From an uncultured Draconibacterium sp. (lineage in GTDB: Bacteria; Bacteroidota; Bacteroidia; Bacteroidales; Prolixibacteraceae), in assembly GCF_963675585.1 (NCBI RefSeq), contig NZ_OY776411.1, positions 625,001 through 689,000 of the forward strand: a DNA stretch of 64,000 bases, read 5' to 3'. Position 1 is the stretch's first letter. Each line of letters starts with the position of its first letter. Under the pieces are notes generated by a model, which did not search any database, had not been told where the DNA came from, and worked only from the letters and a program-made list of their open reading frames with translations. Shown here in pieces: positions 1 through 8,332 of this stretch. A program made the position numbers and the translations under genes.

Positions 1-1634
1 TTATCGATCGACTTTACCTGAACACCTTTTGCGCGAACTCCAACTGACATGGCATTAAAGTCGCGTTGTTTCATACGAAAGTTTCCACCCAGATTTACTT
101 TCAACTTTTTAGCCTCGGTATCCACAAACTTAAACTCGTCTTTCAGGTATCCGTTTACTTCCGAATCTTCAATATTCTGAAGTGACTTACGTTGCTGAAA
201 ATCGCCAACGTGTGCAAACTGAACCGTGTTTTCGTCCAGCATATTCACCTCGTTCCTGATTCTATTTGGTTCATCAGCATTTACCCAGTTGTAACCCAGT
301 GCCCAGTTCACTTTGTTTTTATCGTTGATGGTGTGCGTTCCCAGCAACTGGTTGATGTAAATTTTTGTTTCTTTACTATTCTGATCGCGAACAAAAGCAC
401 CATCTTCCTGTGGATCCTGATCGCGAACATAACCTTCGCCATTTCTACCCTGTTCGTACAACTCATCCGTTGTTTTATAAATCAGCATGCTGTTAAAATT
501 CAGGTTGTGATTTTCGTTAAAATCATACGCAAGATTTAACAGCCCCGTGGTATTGTATTCCGTATTAAAAGTTTCCGCATCGGTAAATGAGTTGTTCAAA
601 CTATTCATGCGGTACTTTTTATAAACGCCGTTGCGGTATTCAAAATCGTTGGAGTGCGAAAGTGTTGCAAATACTGAAAAATCGTTGTCAAACAATTTCA
701 GTTTTTTCCCACCCATTAACGACAAACCTCTGTTTAGTGGGAAGCTTCTTTCGGTGGTATTCCAACTTTGTTTTTTAATGGCATCGATTGTTGCATATGG
801 TTTGGTGTACATGCCAAATGAAACATCTTCCATGTTTTGTGTTGATTTAAAATTTCCGAAAACTCCATCGGCAAACATATTGCTTGAACTCCCGGTTGAA
901 GCTTCGATTTCAATCTTATCAGAATAGGTTTTTGATCCGATATTTACCGCACCAGACGACTGGTCGCCATAGGTTTCAACGGCAAATGTTTTATTAATAC
1001 CTACGTTTCCAATAATGTCGGTTGAAAACAAATTGAGGTCGATGTTCTTTTTCTCAACATCATCGGATGGAATAGGCAATCCATTCATTGTAGTGGTTAA
1101 ATACCTGTCGCCTAAACCACGGATATAAATATCGCCGCTGCCTTCGTTTTTAGTAACGCCCGAAATTTTTGTTGTAGCCGCAGCCGCATCAGAAACTCCA
1201 AGACTGGACATTCGTTTTGAACTGATACTTTCCTTAATACCGGAAGCATTTTTCTGGTCAATCAGAAGCATGGCTTCCGACTCGCGTTTGGCCTTTGCCA
1301 CCACCTGTACTTCGCCAATATCGAGTGTTGCCGGAGCTAATGATACATTAACTACGGTTTCTTCGTTGGCTTTTACTTCTATTTCAAATTCCTGTGGATC
1401 GTACGAAATAAATGAAACGGCCAGGGTATATTTTCCCGGCTCTACTTTTTGGATTATGTAATTCCCATCGAAATCGGTAATACCTCCCTGGGTGCTACCT
1501 TTAATATAAACTGTTGTTCCGATTAGTGACTCGTTGGTTTTAGAATCGCTCACCGTTCCTTTAATTGTTCCGGTTTGAGCTGTTACCAACAATACTTGAA
1601 TTAGCAATAAACCGCTAATAATAATTTCCTTCAT
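1..1634 (-). CDS. TonB-dependent outer-membrane receptor, C-terminus cut by window edge
   Basis: The N-terminal 544 residues of a TonB-dependent receptor are visible; the barrel end lies beyond base 1. Translation from the ATG at 1634 gives a signal peptide ending near ...VTAQ (residue 20), a carboxypeptidase-like regulatory domain (about residues 22-105, with GTTVYIKGS and GGITDFDGNY), then a plug domain containing YIRGLGDRYLTTTMNGLPIP, then barrel strands. It acts in the outer membrane and imports a ligand using TonB energy. It is not followed by a SusD here. Its promoter carries four 11-bp-phased TGTAA/TTTAA repeats (1794-1831), so it is probably induced by phosphate starvation and may take up a phosphorus-containing compound. 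The substrate is inference. The family call is secure. Confidence 0.9.
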   Translation of the reverse strand, partial: MKEIIISGLLLIQVLLVTAQTGTIKGTVSDSKTNESLIGTTVYIKGSTQGGITDFDGNYIIQKVEPGKYTLAVSFISYDPQEFEIEVKANEETVVNVSLAPATLDIGEVQVVAKAKRESEAMLLIDQKNASGIKESISSKRMSSLGVSDAAAATTKISGVTKNEGSGDIYIRGLGDRYLTTTMNGLPIPSDDVEKKNIDLNLFSTDIIGNVGINKTFAVETYGDQSSGAVNIGSKTYSDKIEIEASTGSSSNMFADGVFGNFKSTQNMEDVSFGMYTKPYATIDAIKKQSWNTTERSFPLNRGLSLMGGKKLKLFDNDFSVFATLSHSNDFEYRNGVYKKYRMNSLNNSFTDAETFNTEYNTTGLLNLAYDFNENHNLNFNSMLIYKTTDELYEQGRNGEGYVRDQDPQEDGAFVRDQNSKETKIYINQLLGTHTINDKNKVNWALGYNWVNADEPNRIRNEVNMLDENTVQFAHVGDFQQRKSLQNIEDSEVNGYLKDEFKFVDTEAKKLKVNLGGNFRMKQRDFNAMSVGVRAKGVQVKSID

Positions 1635-1774
1635 ATTTATAAACTTGCAGTGTTTAATAATAAATTCATCTGTTAAGCATTGTCTATTTTTATGGCAACA
1701 GATGGAACCCCCACGCTTAATCATTTTCGTTAGCTGAAAACTTTATCCTGGTCGTTTCATTGAACTTACAGCGG

Positions 1775-1831
1775 CAAAGCAAGCCCTTATATGTTACAGG
1801 AAGATTACACTACATTTAAATTTGAATTACA
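1775..1831 (-). promoter_or_regulatory. Pho-box-type promoter of the TonB receptor
   Basis: On the plus strand TTACA occurs at 1794, 1805 and 1827, with TTAAA at 1816, all in exact 11-bp phase. Read toward the receptor this is TGTAA repeated four times. Eleven bases further is TTGCTTTG (1775-1782 complement), one mismatch from the Bacteroidetes -7 box TAnnTTTG. The layout matches three other promoters in the phosphate locus. A transcript from here would have a leader of about 130 nt. The leader holds an 8-bp inverted repeat (CATCTGTT at 1667-1674 and AACAGATG at 1697-1704). Nothing else was seen in the 1635-1988 gap apart from the divergent promoter. Confidence 0.6.
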
Positions 1832-1912
1832 TTACTTTAATCAATTTGTAATTATTCTCCTTAATCATAAGTCTGTACTACAGTAGAGCCATCCCAAAGC
1901 AAAACATTTAAG

Positions 1913-1969
1913 TTTATTGTAATCGTAACCATTGTGTAACAGATTGTTAATGGCAATTCGTCTAATTTG
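1913..1969 (+). promoter_or_regulatory. Pho-box-type promoter of the phosphoesterase/glycosyltransferase operon
   Basis: CGTAAC (1924-1929) and TGTAAC (1935-1940) are 11 bp apart, and GTTAAT follows in the same phase at 1946. TTTATT at 1913 keeps the phase more weakly. A -7-like TAATTTG lies at 1963-1969, 12 bp downstream, and the ATG is at 1989. This is the same layout as at 1775-1831, 12355-12414 and 16041-16086. The repeats fall inside the upstream extension of the open frame, which supports the start at 1989. Confidence 0.55.
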
Positions 1970-1988
1970 TAGCGCATACTGTAAAACG

Positions 1989-2825
1989 ATGAATACTAGA
2001 AAAGTAGAAGTTGCCGTACTCTCTGATTTGCACCTGGCAACACATGCGTGCAAACCCAAAAAGGTTTTAAAATACCTTAAGTCTATACATCCAAACATCC
2101 TTGTTTTAAATGGCGATATAATTGATTCGTGGCGTTTTAGCCGAAATTATTTTCCAAAAAACCACTTGAAAGTGATCCGCCAGATTATAAAAATGATGGA
2201 AAAGGGAACACCCGTGTATTACATTACCGGCAACCACGATGAGTTTTTACGAAAATTCAATCAGACACAAATTGGCAACCTTAAAATTGTTAATCAGCTG
2301 GTGTTGGAACTGGGAGGACAAAAAACCTGGATCTTTCACGGCGATATTTTCGACCATATTATTCACCAGGCCAAATGGATTGCCAAGGTAGGCGCAGCTT
2401 TTTACGAACTTATTACGGTAATTAATAAAATGCTAAACCGTGTTTTACTGCTTTTGGGTTTAAAAGAGATATTTATTTACAAAGGACTTAAAAAGCACTT
2501 GCTAAAAGAAAATTTCGCTTTGTCGAAGTTTGAGTTGGCACTAGGTAATTCAGCCATTTCGCAGGGATACGAATACGTAATTTGCGGACATACGCATGGC
2601 CCCAAAACTAAAAAAATTGAAATAAACGATAAATCGGTACAATACATAAACTGCGGCGACTGGGTGGAACATTTTACCGCGGCAGAATATTACAACAACA
2701 AGTGGCACCTCTTTTATTACAACGAAACGGAGGATGAAACCCATTTGTATGACGATTTGGATTATCCGGAGAAGAAACAACTCTACAATCAACTTCTGCA
2801 GGAATTAGCTTTTTCATCGGCTTAA
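1989..2825 (+). CDS. Calcineurin-type metallophosphoesterase, PlcP-like (UDP-2,3-diacylglucosamine diphosphatase family)
   Basis: This is a 278-residue metallophosphoesterase. Metal-binding blocks appear in order: SDLHL near the N-terminus, GDIIDSWR, GNHDEFLR, HGDIFD, CGHTHG and GDWVE. The family is usually annotated as LpxH-like. However, the GDIxDxWR, GNHDEFLR and GDWVE blocks match my recollection of rhizobial PlcP, a phospholipase C that removes phosphate head groups from membrane lipids under phosphate starvation. Supporting context is the Pho-box-like promoter, the downstream glycosyltransferase 11 bp away and the adjacent Pho/Pst locus. I chose the ATG at 1989 over upstream TTG codons because it starts just before the domain and leaves the promoter outside the gene. 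A true LpxH role in lipid A synthesis is the main alternative. Confidence 0.8.
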   Translation: MNTRKVEVAVLSDLHLATHACKPKKVLKYLKSIHPNILVLNGDIIDSWRFSRNYFPKNHLKVIRQIIKMMEKGTPVYYITGNHDEFLRKFNQTQIGNLKIVNQLVLELGGQKTWIFHGDIFDHIIHQAKWIAKVGAAFYELITVINKMLNRVLLLLGLKEIFIYKGLKKHLLKENFALSKFELALGNSAISQGYEYVICGHTHGPKTKKIEINDKSVQYINCGDWVEHFTAAEYYNNKWHLFYYNETEDETHLYDDLDYPEKKQLYNQLLQELAFSSA

Positions 2826-2836
2826 AATTTACAACT

Positions 2837-3943
2837 ATGAAAATACTTTATGCAATACAGGGAACCGGGAACGGCCATTTGGCAAGAGCCACTGAAATAG
2901 TGCCAATTTTACGTGAAATGGCCGACACCGATGTTTTGGTAAGTGGCAGCCAGGCAGATATAAAATTGCCCTTTTCGCTTCAGTACCAACATTACGGCAT
3001 AAGTTTTATTATCGGGAAACACGGTGGTGTTGCTCTTTTTAAAACCATTTTAAAACTTAAACCTGTGCGATTTATTCGCGATTTAATTCAATTGCCGGTG
3101 CACGATTACGATTTGGTGATTTCTGATTTTGAACCGGTTTCAGCGTGGGCTTGCCGTTTAAAAGGGAAAAAATGCATCGGCCTAAGCCATCAAAATGCAG
3201 TACTTCATTCAAAAGCTCCCCGCCCATCAAAAAGAGATTTAACCGGAGAACTCATTCTGAAATACTACGCACCAGCCACCGTTCAATGCGGCTTCCATTT
3301 TAAAAAACTCGACGATTTAAACAGCACACCTGTTATTCGGAAAAGTATAAAAGATGCAGTCCCTAAAAATAAAAAGCATTACACGGTGTATTTACCATCG
3401 TTAAGTAATCGCGAAATTGAAAAAACACTGGCTTTGTTTCCAAGCGTAAAGTGGGAGGTTTTTTCGAAACACAACAAGGAAGTTTACAATGTAAACAACA
3501 TTCACTTTTACCCCATTTCGCTCGAAAAATTTAACCAATCGTTTGTTCATTGCGAAGGGATACTTTGTAATGCCGGTTTTGAAACACCCGCCGAAGCTTT
3601 ACACATGGGTAAAAAACTTTGTGTAATACCCATGAAACATCAGTACGAACAGGCTTGTAATGCCGAATTCCTGCGGGAAATGGGTGTGTTAGTTCTGCCT
3701 GAAATTTACAATCAGAATCATCAGCTTGAAAACTGGATCAGCAGCAACAACCTCATCCGCATTAATTATCCCGATAACATTCGCGAAATTTTGAAACGAA
3801 TACTGTATCAAACCAACTCGCGCGACGAGATTTTATTTAGCGCCGTAAAACGATTAAAATATCCGCCGCTAAAATTACACCTTACCAATAGTTTTGAAAG
3901 ATTAGTAGAACTCAGAAATAGAAAAACAAAATGGACTCATTAG
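2837..3943 (+). CDS. Glycosyltransferase of MurG/UGT-like GT-B fold
   Basis: The 368-residue protein begins with the nucleotide-sugar glycosyltransferase loop GTGNGHLARA (residues about 9-18). It carries a C-terminal donor-binding segment with CNAGFETPAEALHMGKK and a following Q/E-rich helix, as in COG1819-type enzymes. No signal peptide or membrane span is present, so it should act at the cytoplasmic membrane face. It lies 11 bp after the PlcP-like phosphoesterase under the same Pho-box-like promoter. Together they could make diacylglycerol from phospholipid and then glycosylate it, as PlcP and Agt do in alphaproteobacteria. The sugar and acceptor cannot be read from the sequence. The end overlaps the next gene by 13 bp. 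Confidence 0.8.
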   Translation: MKILYAIQGTGNGHLARATEIVPILREMADTDVLVSGSQADIKLPFSLQYQHYGISFIIGKHGGVALFKTILKLKPVRFIRDLIQLPVHDYDLVISDFEPVSAWACRLKGKKCIGLSHQNAVLHSKAPRPSKRDLTGELILKYYAPATVQCGFHFKKLDDLNSTPVIRKSIKDAVPKNKKHYTVYLPSLSNREIEKTLALFPSVKWEVFSKHNKEVYNVNNIHFYPISLEKFNQSFVHCEGILCNAGFETPAEALHMGKKLCVIPMKHQYEQACNAEFLREMGVLVLPEIYNQNHQLENWISSNNLIRINYPDNIREILKRILYQTNSRDEILFSAVKRLKYPPLKLHLTNSFERLVELRNRKTKWTH

Positions 3944-4302
3944 CAAAACTTATTTTTAAAACACAAAGTTCAAATTTGCCCACCGATCTTCCGGCCTACT
4001 TTTATGGCTTACCAAACGGTAAAGTTTATGTCGTTTACTCGAGGTTTTACGAAGTTAACTTTGAAAAGACGGCCCTGGAATTTGTGGTGGCAATACAAAA
4101 AGAATTCACCTTTGACTTTGAAAGCGAGACTTTATTCTCACTGGTGCTGAACGAGGTGGTGCCTCCGGCCTATTACAAACTAATTGATAGTGCCGATCCC
4201 AAAATTAAGATAAAGAAAGTGTATCGAAACCTTCAGTCGTACAACGAAGTATTTCTGAAACTGAATAAAAAAGCAGAAAAGATGCAGAAGAAAGTCTTCT
4301 GA
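3931..4302 (+). CDS. Conserved hypothetical protein, third gene of the phosphoesterase/glycosyltransferase operon
   Basis: This is a 123-residue soluble protein with no recognised domain, signal peptide or membrane span. Its ATG overlaps the end of the glycosyltransferase gene by 13 bp, which indicates translational coupling. The C-terminus is lysine-rich and helical (NKKAEKMQKKVF). It probably works with the two upstream genes, but nothing in the sequence shows how. It ends 28 bp from the convergent sensor kinase gene, with no clear terminator between them. Confidence 0.65.
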   Translation: MDSLAKLIFKTQSSNLPTDLPAYFYGLPNGKVYVVYSRFYEVNFEKTALEFVVAIQKEFTFDFESETLFSLVLNEVVPPAYYKLIDSADPKIKIKKVYRNLQSYNEVFLKLNKKAEKMQKKVF

Positions 4303-4330
4303 TCTTTTCCTTTATAAAAGTTCATTCGAT

Positions 4331-6103
4331 CTATTTTTTCGAAAGCGTAAACAAGAATTCTATTCCACCCTCTTCTTTGTTTCGTGCCGATATTTTTCCT
4401 TTGTGCAGCAGTACTGCATTTTTTACAATCGAGAGTCCCAGTCCGGTGCCACCCATTTCACGAGTGCGGCCCGAATCAATCCGGTAAAAACGTTCGAAAA
4501 TTCGATGTAAGTGCTCTTCCGGAATTCCAACTCCTGTATCTGAATAACTGAAGTAATAATATTTTTTGTCTTCCAGGTAGTTTTTAACCTCAATGCTAAC
4601 GTTTTGTCCTGCATAATTTATCGAGTTTTCAATCAGATTCTGGAAAACCGAGGATAACAAAGAATCATTTCCGTGAACCAAAACTTCATCGTCGATATTC
4701 AATCTGCATTTAATATTTTTCGATGCCAGTCTGCTTTCCAGGTTCTCGATAACATCGGAAACAATGTGTTTTACATTTACCTGTTTAAATTCGAATAACT
4801 CGCCTGCATCCTCAATGTTGTTCAGCAAAGAAATATCGTTAAGTAACAGATTTAATCGCTCTGACTGCGCGTGTGCCCGCTCAATAAAATACTGCTGTTT
4901 TTCCTTGTCAATATTCGGGTTACCCATTAAAGTTTCAATGTAACCTTTTATCGAGGCAAGCGGTGTTTTTAATTCATGTGCAATATTCGAAGTGAGTTGC
5001 TGTTTTAGCAAGCGACGTTTTTCGGGACGAGTTACATCGGTAATCAGAATTTCAAAACTTTTGTCGGCAAATACAATACACAAAACCTTAAAGTAGCTTT
5101 CGTTTTTGTTAATGGTGTACTCCAGTTGCGGCAATTCACTATTTTGAAATTCGGTGTCTTTTTCCAGATATTCATCGAGAAAAGCATTAATCCGGTCAAA
5201 TTCGGGAATGTTAAAAAAGTTCTCGGCCGAAATAGTGGAAGAATCGGAAATCATACTTACATACTGAATAAAATGACTGTTAGCCAGCATTTTTTCTTTG
5301 TTGGGTTTGAAAAAAGAAATTCCTTCGTTCAGGATGTTCATGTGATTAAAAAGGCGATCTTTTTCCATGGCCACATCGTCCTTCGCCCGCCGTAATCTGT
5401 TGTAGATTTTTACAATTTGCGCTCCAATCTCACCAAGTTCATGATCCGGGAATTCGCTCTCATCCTCTTCAATTGGCTCATTTTTTCCAGCCTTAATGGC
5501 AAAGTCCTTCAACTTGGTAATTGAAATAGAAAGCCTTTTTGTAAGCTCGTTAATTACCAGCCAGATTACGATAAATATTCCGATAATAAAAAAGATAAAA
5601 AAGCGCTCTGCTTTCAGAAAATTCTCAACATCAACATTGTAAACCATGGCCGTACGAACAAAATAATCGCCATAGTTGTGGGCGTAATAATAAAAATCCT
5701 GACCGGTGGTTGCCGAGTGTCTGATATTAGAACCTTCTTCCGAATAAAGTGCCTTTTGCACTTCGGGGCGTTCAAAATGATTTTCCATTGAGCTGTAATC
5801 GTCCACAAAACTATCGTAAAGCACAAGCCCTTTTTTACTTATAACTGTAATTCTGATATTTTGCTGGGGAATAAGGTATTTTAATGTATCGGCCTGATGA
5901 AAATTCTGGTTCTGCATTAAACCGTAATGTTCAATGTAATTGTGGCTTACTTCGGTAACATTTTTCAGCGTATTTTCCAGCTGATCGGTTTTGTAATTCC
6001 TCTCGCGTTGCAGTTGAAACAGCAGAATTGCTACTGTAAACAACATAAATACAGCTATGAAGTAATAAAATATCTTTCTTCTGAATGTTTGTTGTGTTGG
6101 CAC
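4331..6103 (-). CDS. Sensor histidine kinase of the pst operon (PhoR type)
   Basis: A 590-residue membrane kinase. It has TM1 about 12-30, an extracytoplasmic domain of about 130 residues, TM2 about 168-186, a HAMP-like linker, a PAS-like segment (about 250-355), a HisKA domain with SNIAHELKTP (phosphorylated His376) and a HATPase domain with NLIENSINYA, DTGVGIP and GTGLGLSIVK. The large sensor domain differs from the short-loop kinase at 14974. It starts with GTG at 6103. The regulator gene ends 27 bp upstream, and both are at the end of the porin-pst-phoU operon. It likely senses phosphate limitation through the Pst/PhoU complex. That role is inferred from position. Confidence 0.9.
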   Translation of the reverse strand: MPTQQTFRRKIFYYFIAVFMLFTVAILLFQLQRERNYKTDQLENTLKNVTEVSHNYIEHYGLMQNQNFHQADTLKYLIPQQNIRITVISKKGLVLYDSFVDDYSSMENHFERPEVQKALYSEEGSNIRHSATTGQDFYYYAHNYGDYFVRTAMVYNVDVENFLKAERFFIFFIIGIFIVIWLVINELTKRLSISITKLKDFAIKAGKNEPIEEDESEFPDHELGEIGAQIVKIYNRLRRAKDDVAMEKDRLFNHMNILNEGISFFKPNKEKMLANSHFIQYVSMISDSSTISAENFFNIPEFDRINAFLDEYLEKDTEFQNSELPQLEYTINKNESYFKVLCIVFADKSFEILITDVTRPEKRRLLKQQLTSNIAHELKTPLASIKGYIETLMGNPNIDKEKQQYFIERAHAQSERLNLLLNDISLLNNIEDAGELFEFKQVNVKHIVSDVIENLESRLASKNIKCRLNIDDEVLVHGNDSLLSSVFQNLIENSINYAGQNVSIEVKNYLEDKKYYYFSYSDTGVGIPEEHLHRIFERFYRIDSGRTREMGGTGLGLSIVKNAVLLHKGKISARNKEEGGIEFLFTLSKK

Positions 6104-6130
6104 GTTTTTTCGATTTAAATTATTTACAAA

Positions 6131-6814
6131 CTACTCTTTAAAGGCGTAACCATAGCCTGATTTTCCTACAATATATTTTCCGTAATCACCTATTTTTTTT
6201 CGAAGGCGGGCAATATTCACATCCACATTTCTTTCAGTAACAATCACATCGTCGCTCCAAATACGGTCCAAAATTTCGTCTCTGCTAATGTATTGCCCCT
6301 GGTGTTTTAACAGCAGTGCAACAATTTCAAATTCTTTTCGGGTGAGGTTTATCTGTTCATCATCAATTGTAACCGACTTACTGTTTACATCCACCTCAAG
6401 TCCTTCCATGCGAAATACTTTTGGTGCACTTACTTCCTGACGGCCCCGTTTTAAAACTGCTTTAATGCGTGCTACCACTTCTTTAATCGAAAATGGTTTC
6501 GAAATATAGTCGTCGCCCCCCACATTAAATCCGGTCAGAATATCATTTTCTGCAGTTTTGGCTGTCATAAAAATTATGGGCACCGACAACTGCAATTCCC
6601 TTCTGATTTTATCGGCCATTTTGTAGCCCGACATTTCGCCCATCATAACATCCAGCAAAATCAGGTCGAACTCATCAAGCGATTTCTTTAATGCCTGCTC
6701 GGCAGAATGTGCGGTTGTAGTATCAAATCCTTCGCTCGAAAGGTTAAACTCCAAAATTTCACACAAATCCCTTTCGTCGTCAACAATAAGTATTTTCGGA
6801 ATAGAATTAGCCAT
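6131..6814 (-). CDS. OmpR/PhoB-family response regulator of the pst operon
   Basis: The 227-residue protein has a receiver domain with acidic pocket Asp12-Asp13, phosphoacceptor Asp55 (in LILLDVMM) and the conserved Lys of SKPFS. It is followed by a winged-helix DNA-binding domain (about 130-225) ending RNVDVNIARLRKKIG...YGYAF. It sits between phoU and the kinase gene, with 4 bp to phoU, so it is the partner of the kinase at 4331. The typical target of this family is direct repeats at 11-bp spacing. Such repeats occur upstream of this operon's first gene and at other promoters nearby. A second PhoB-like regulator (16107) could bind the same sites. Confidence 0.92.
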   Translation of the reverse strand: MANSIPKILIVDDERDLCEILEFNLSSEGFDTTTAHSAEQALKKSLDEFDLILLDVMMGEMSGYKMADKIRRELQLSVPIIFMTAKTAENDILTGFNVGGDDYISKPFSIKEVVARIKAVLKRGRQEVSAPKVFRMEGLEVDVNSKSVTIDDEQINLTRKEFEIVALLLKHQGQYISRDEILDRIWSDDVIVTERNVDVNIARLRKKIGDYGKYIVGKSGYGYAFKE

Positions 6815-6818
6815 TGTA

Positions 6819-7505
6819 TTATTCTACATTTTTTACGTGTCGTATGTCTTTCCCTTCGATAGAATAAATTGCTGCTTCGGCAATATTTGTGGCATGATCG
6901 GCAATACGTTCAATATTTGTAACCATACCATTCATGCTCATAAAATTAGTAAGCATCTCTTTGTCTTCTTTCGATGTACTGCTTTTCTTAATTGCCTTTT
7001 TTAACATTTTATGGTTAATTTCGTCAACCACAGTATCGTTTTTAATGGTCCAGATTGCAAACTCGCGATCGTCGGTTGTAAAGGCAAGCAAAGCCTTATT
7101 TACCATATTCGAAGCCTGCATCAGCATAGTTGAAACAACATCGAGTAAGTGCTCAAATACAGGTGTTCCTTTTACATTTTCGATGTGCCCGAGAATATTT
7201 ACAACCATATCGCCAACTCGCTCGAGGCTAATAATAATGCGGTAACAGGCAATTAATTTTCGTATATCGGATGCAACCGGTTGGTACAATGCAATTGTAT
7301 TTACAATTTTATCGCTGATTTTTACTTCCAGTTTATCCAGTTTTTTCTCGTTCTCGAGAATCTCTTTGTGACAAGTATTGGAAAGTTTTTCTTCGTCCGA
7401 ATTGATGTCTTTTTCCAACAGATCGAGCTGGCTCAACAAAAGATTTGCAAAGGCTTCAAAGTCGGATAGAATAGTATTTATTGCTTCGTCTTTTTTCGAT
7501 ATCAT
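6819..7505 (-). CDS. phoU: Phosphate transport regulator PhoU
   Basis: The 228-residue all-helical cytoplasmic protein has the two PhoU three-helix repeats. Typical metal-binding-type blocks are visible (RVGDMVVNILGHIE near residue 96, and NIERIADHATNIAEA near residue 199). PhoU links the PstSCAB transporter to the PhoR kinase and keeps the regulon off when phosphate is plentiful. It lies 31 bp downstream of pstB and 4 bp before the response regulator gene, the standard order for a pst operon. Length and motifs are normal for the family. Confidence 0.95.
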   Translation of the reverse strand: MISKKDEAINTILSDFEAFANLLLSQLDLLEKDINSDEEKLSNTCHKEILENEKKLDKLEVKISDKIVNTIALYQPVASDIRKLIACYRIIISLERVGDMVVNILGHIENVKGTPVFEHLLDVVSTMLMQASNMVNKALLAFTTDDREFAIWTIKNDTVVDEINHKMLKKAIKKSSTSKEDKEMLTNFMSMNGMVTNIERIADHATNIAEAAIYSIEGKDIRHVKNVE

Positions 7506-7536
7506 AACACTTTGTTATTTAGTGAAGTTAATACAA

Positions 7537-8319
7537 TTAACCAAATTTCCCTGTTAAATATTCTTCGGTACGGCGGTCTTTTGGTTTGGTAAACATGTCT
7601 TTTGTTTTGCCGTATTCAACCAATTCGCCCAAATACATAAACATTGAATAATCAGAGATTCGGGCAGCCTGCGACATATTGTGTGTTACCATTAAAATCG
7701 AATAATTCTCTTTCAATTTCACCAATAAGTCTTCAATTTTTGAGGTTGCCACAGGATCGAGTGCCGATGTGGGTTCGTCGAGCAAAATTACTTCCGGATC
7801 AAAGGCCAGTGCCCGCGCAATACAAAGCCGTTGCTGCTGTCCGCCCGAAAGGAAACTTCCTTTTTTGTGCAGTGTATCTTTCACCTCTTCCCAAAGTGTA
7901 ACATCGCTTAACGAGCGTTCCACAATATCGTCGCGTTCGGTTTTCTTTAAACGAATTCCGTTTAATTTATAGCCTGCAATAACGTTGTCGTAAATGCTCA
8001 TTGTTGGGAAGGGATTTGGACGTTGAAAAACCATACCCACTTTCCGGCGCAACTGAATGGTGGGCATATCGGTAATGTCTTTCCCATTCAAAATAAGATT
8101 GCCTTTGGTTTCAATGTTTTCGTAGAGTTCGTGCATGCGGTTAATGGCGCGCAACATGGTACTTTTACCACAGCCCGACGGCCCCATAATTGCCGTTACG
8201 GCATTGCGTTTAATATCGGCCGATACATTATCAACAGCATACTTTCCTTTGTCGTACGAAACACACAGGTTTCGAATGGAAAGTACCGGATCTTTTATTG
8301 TTACTGAATTATCGTTCAT
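7537..8319 (-). CDS. pstB: Phosphate ABC transporter ATP-binding protein PstB
   Basis: A 260-residue ABC ATPase. It has Walker A GPSGCGKST (about 46-54), the Q-loop in VFQRPNPFP, the signature LSGGQQQRL, Walker B VILLDEPTSALD and the switch His in MVTHN. The VFQRPNPFPMS-type segment and final EEYLTGKFG are characteristic of PstB. The frame is open further upstream, but the ATG at 8319 is chosen because it leaves the normal short N-terminus and avoids overlapping pstA. It powers high-affinity phosphate import with PstC and PstA. Confidence 0.96.
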   Translation of the reverse strand: MNDNSVTIKDPVLSIRNLCVSYDKGKYAVDNVSADIKRNAVTAIMGPSGCGKSTMLRAINRMHELYENIETKGNLILNGKDITDMPTIQLRRKVGMVFQRPNPFPTMSIYDNVIAGYKLNGIRLKKTERDDIVERSLSDVTLWEEVKDTLHKKGSFLSGGQQQRLCIARALAFDPEVILLDEPTSALDPVATSKIEDLLVKLKENYSILMVTHNMSQAARISDYSMFMYLGELVEYGKTKDMFTKPKDRRTEEYLTGKFG

Positions 8320-8332
8320 CTTTACTTTTCGT

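Noticed and set aside
1932-1988. Upstream extension of the phosphoesterase frame from a TTG codon
   Set aside because: It would put the Pho-box repeats and -7 box inside the gene and adds residues not typical of the family.
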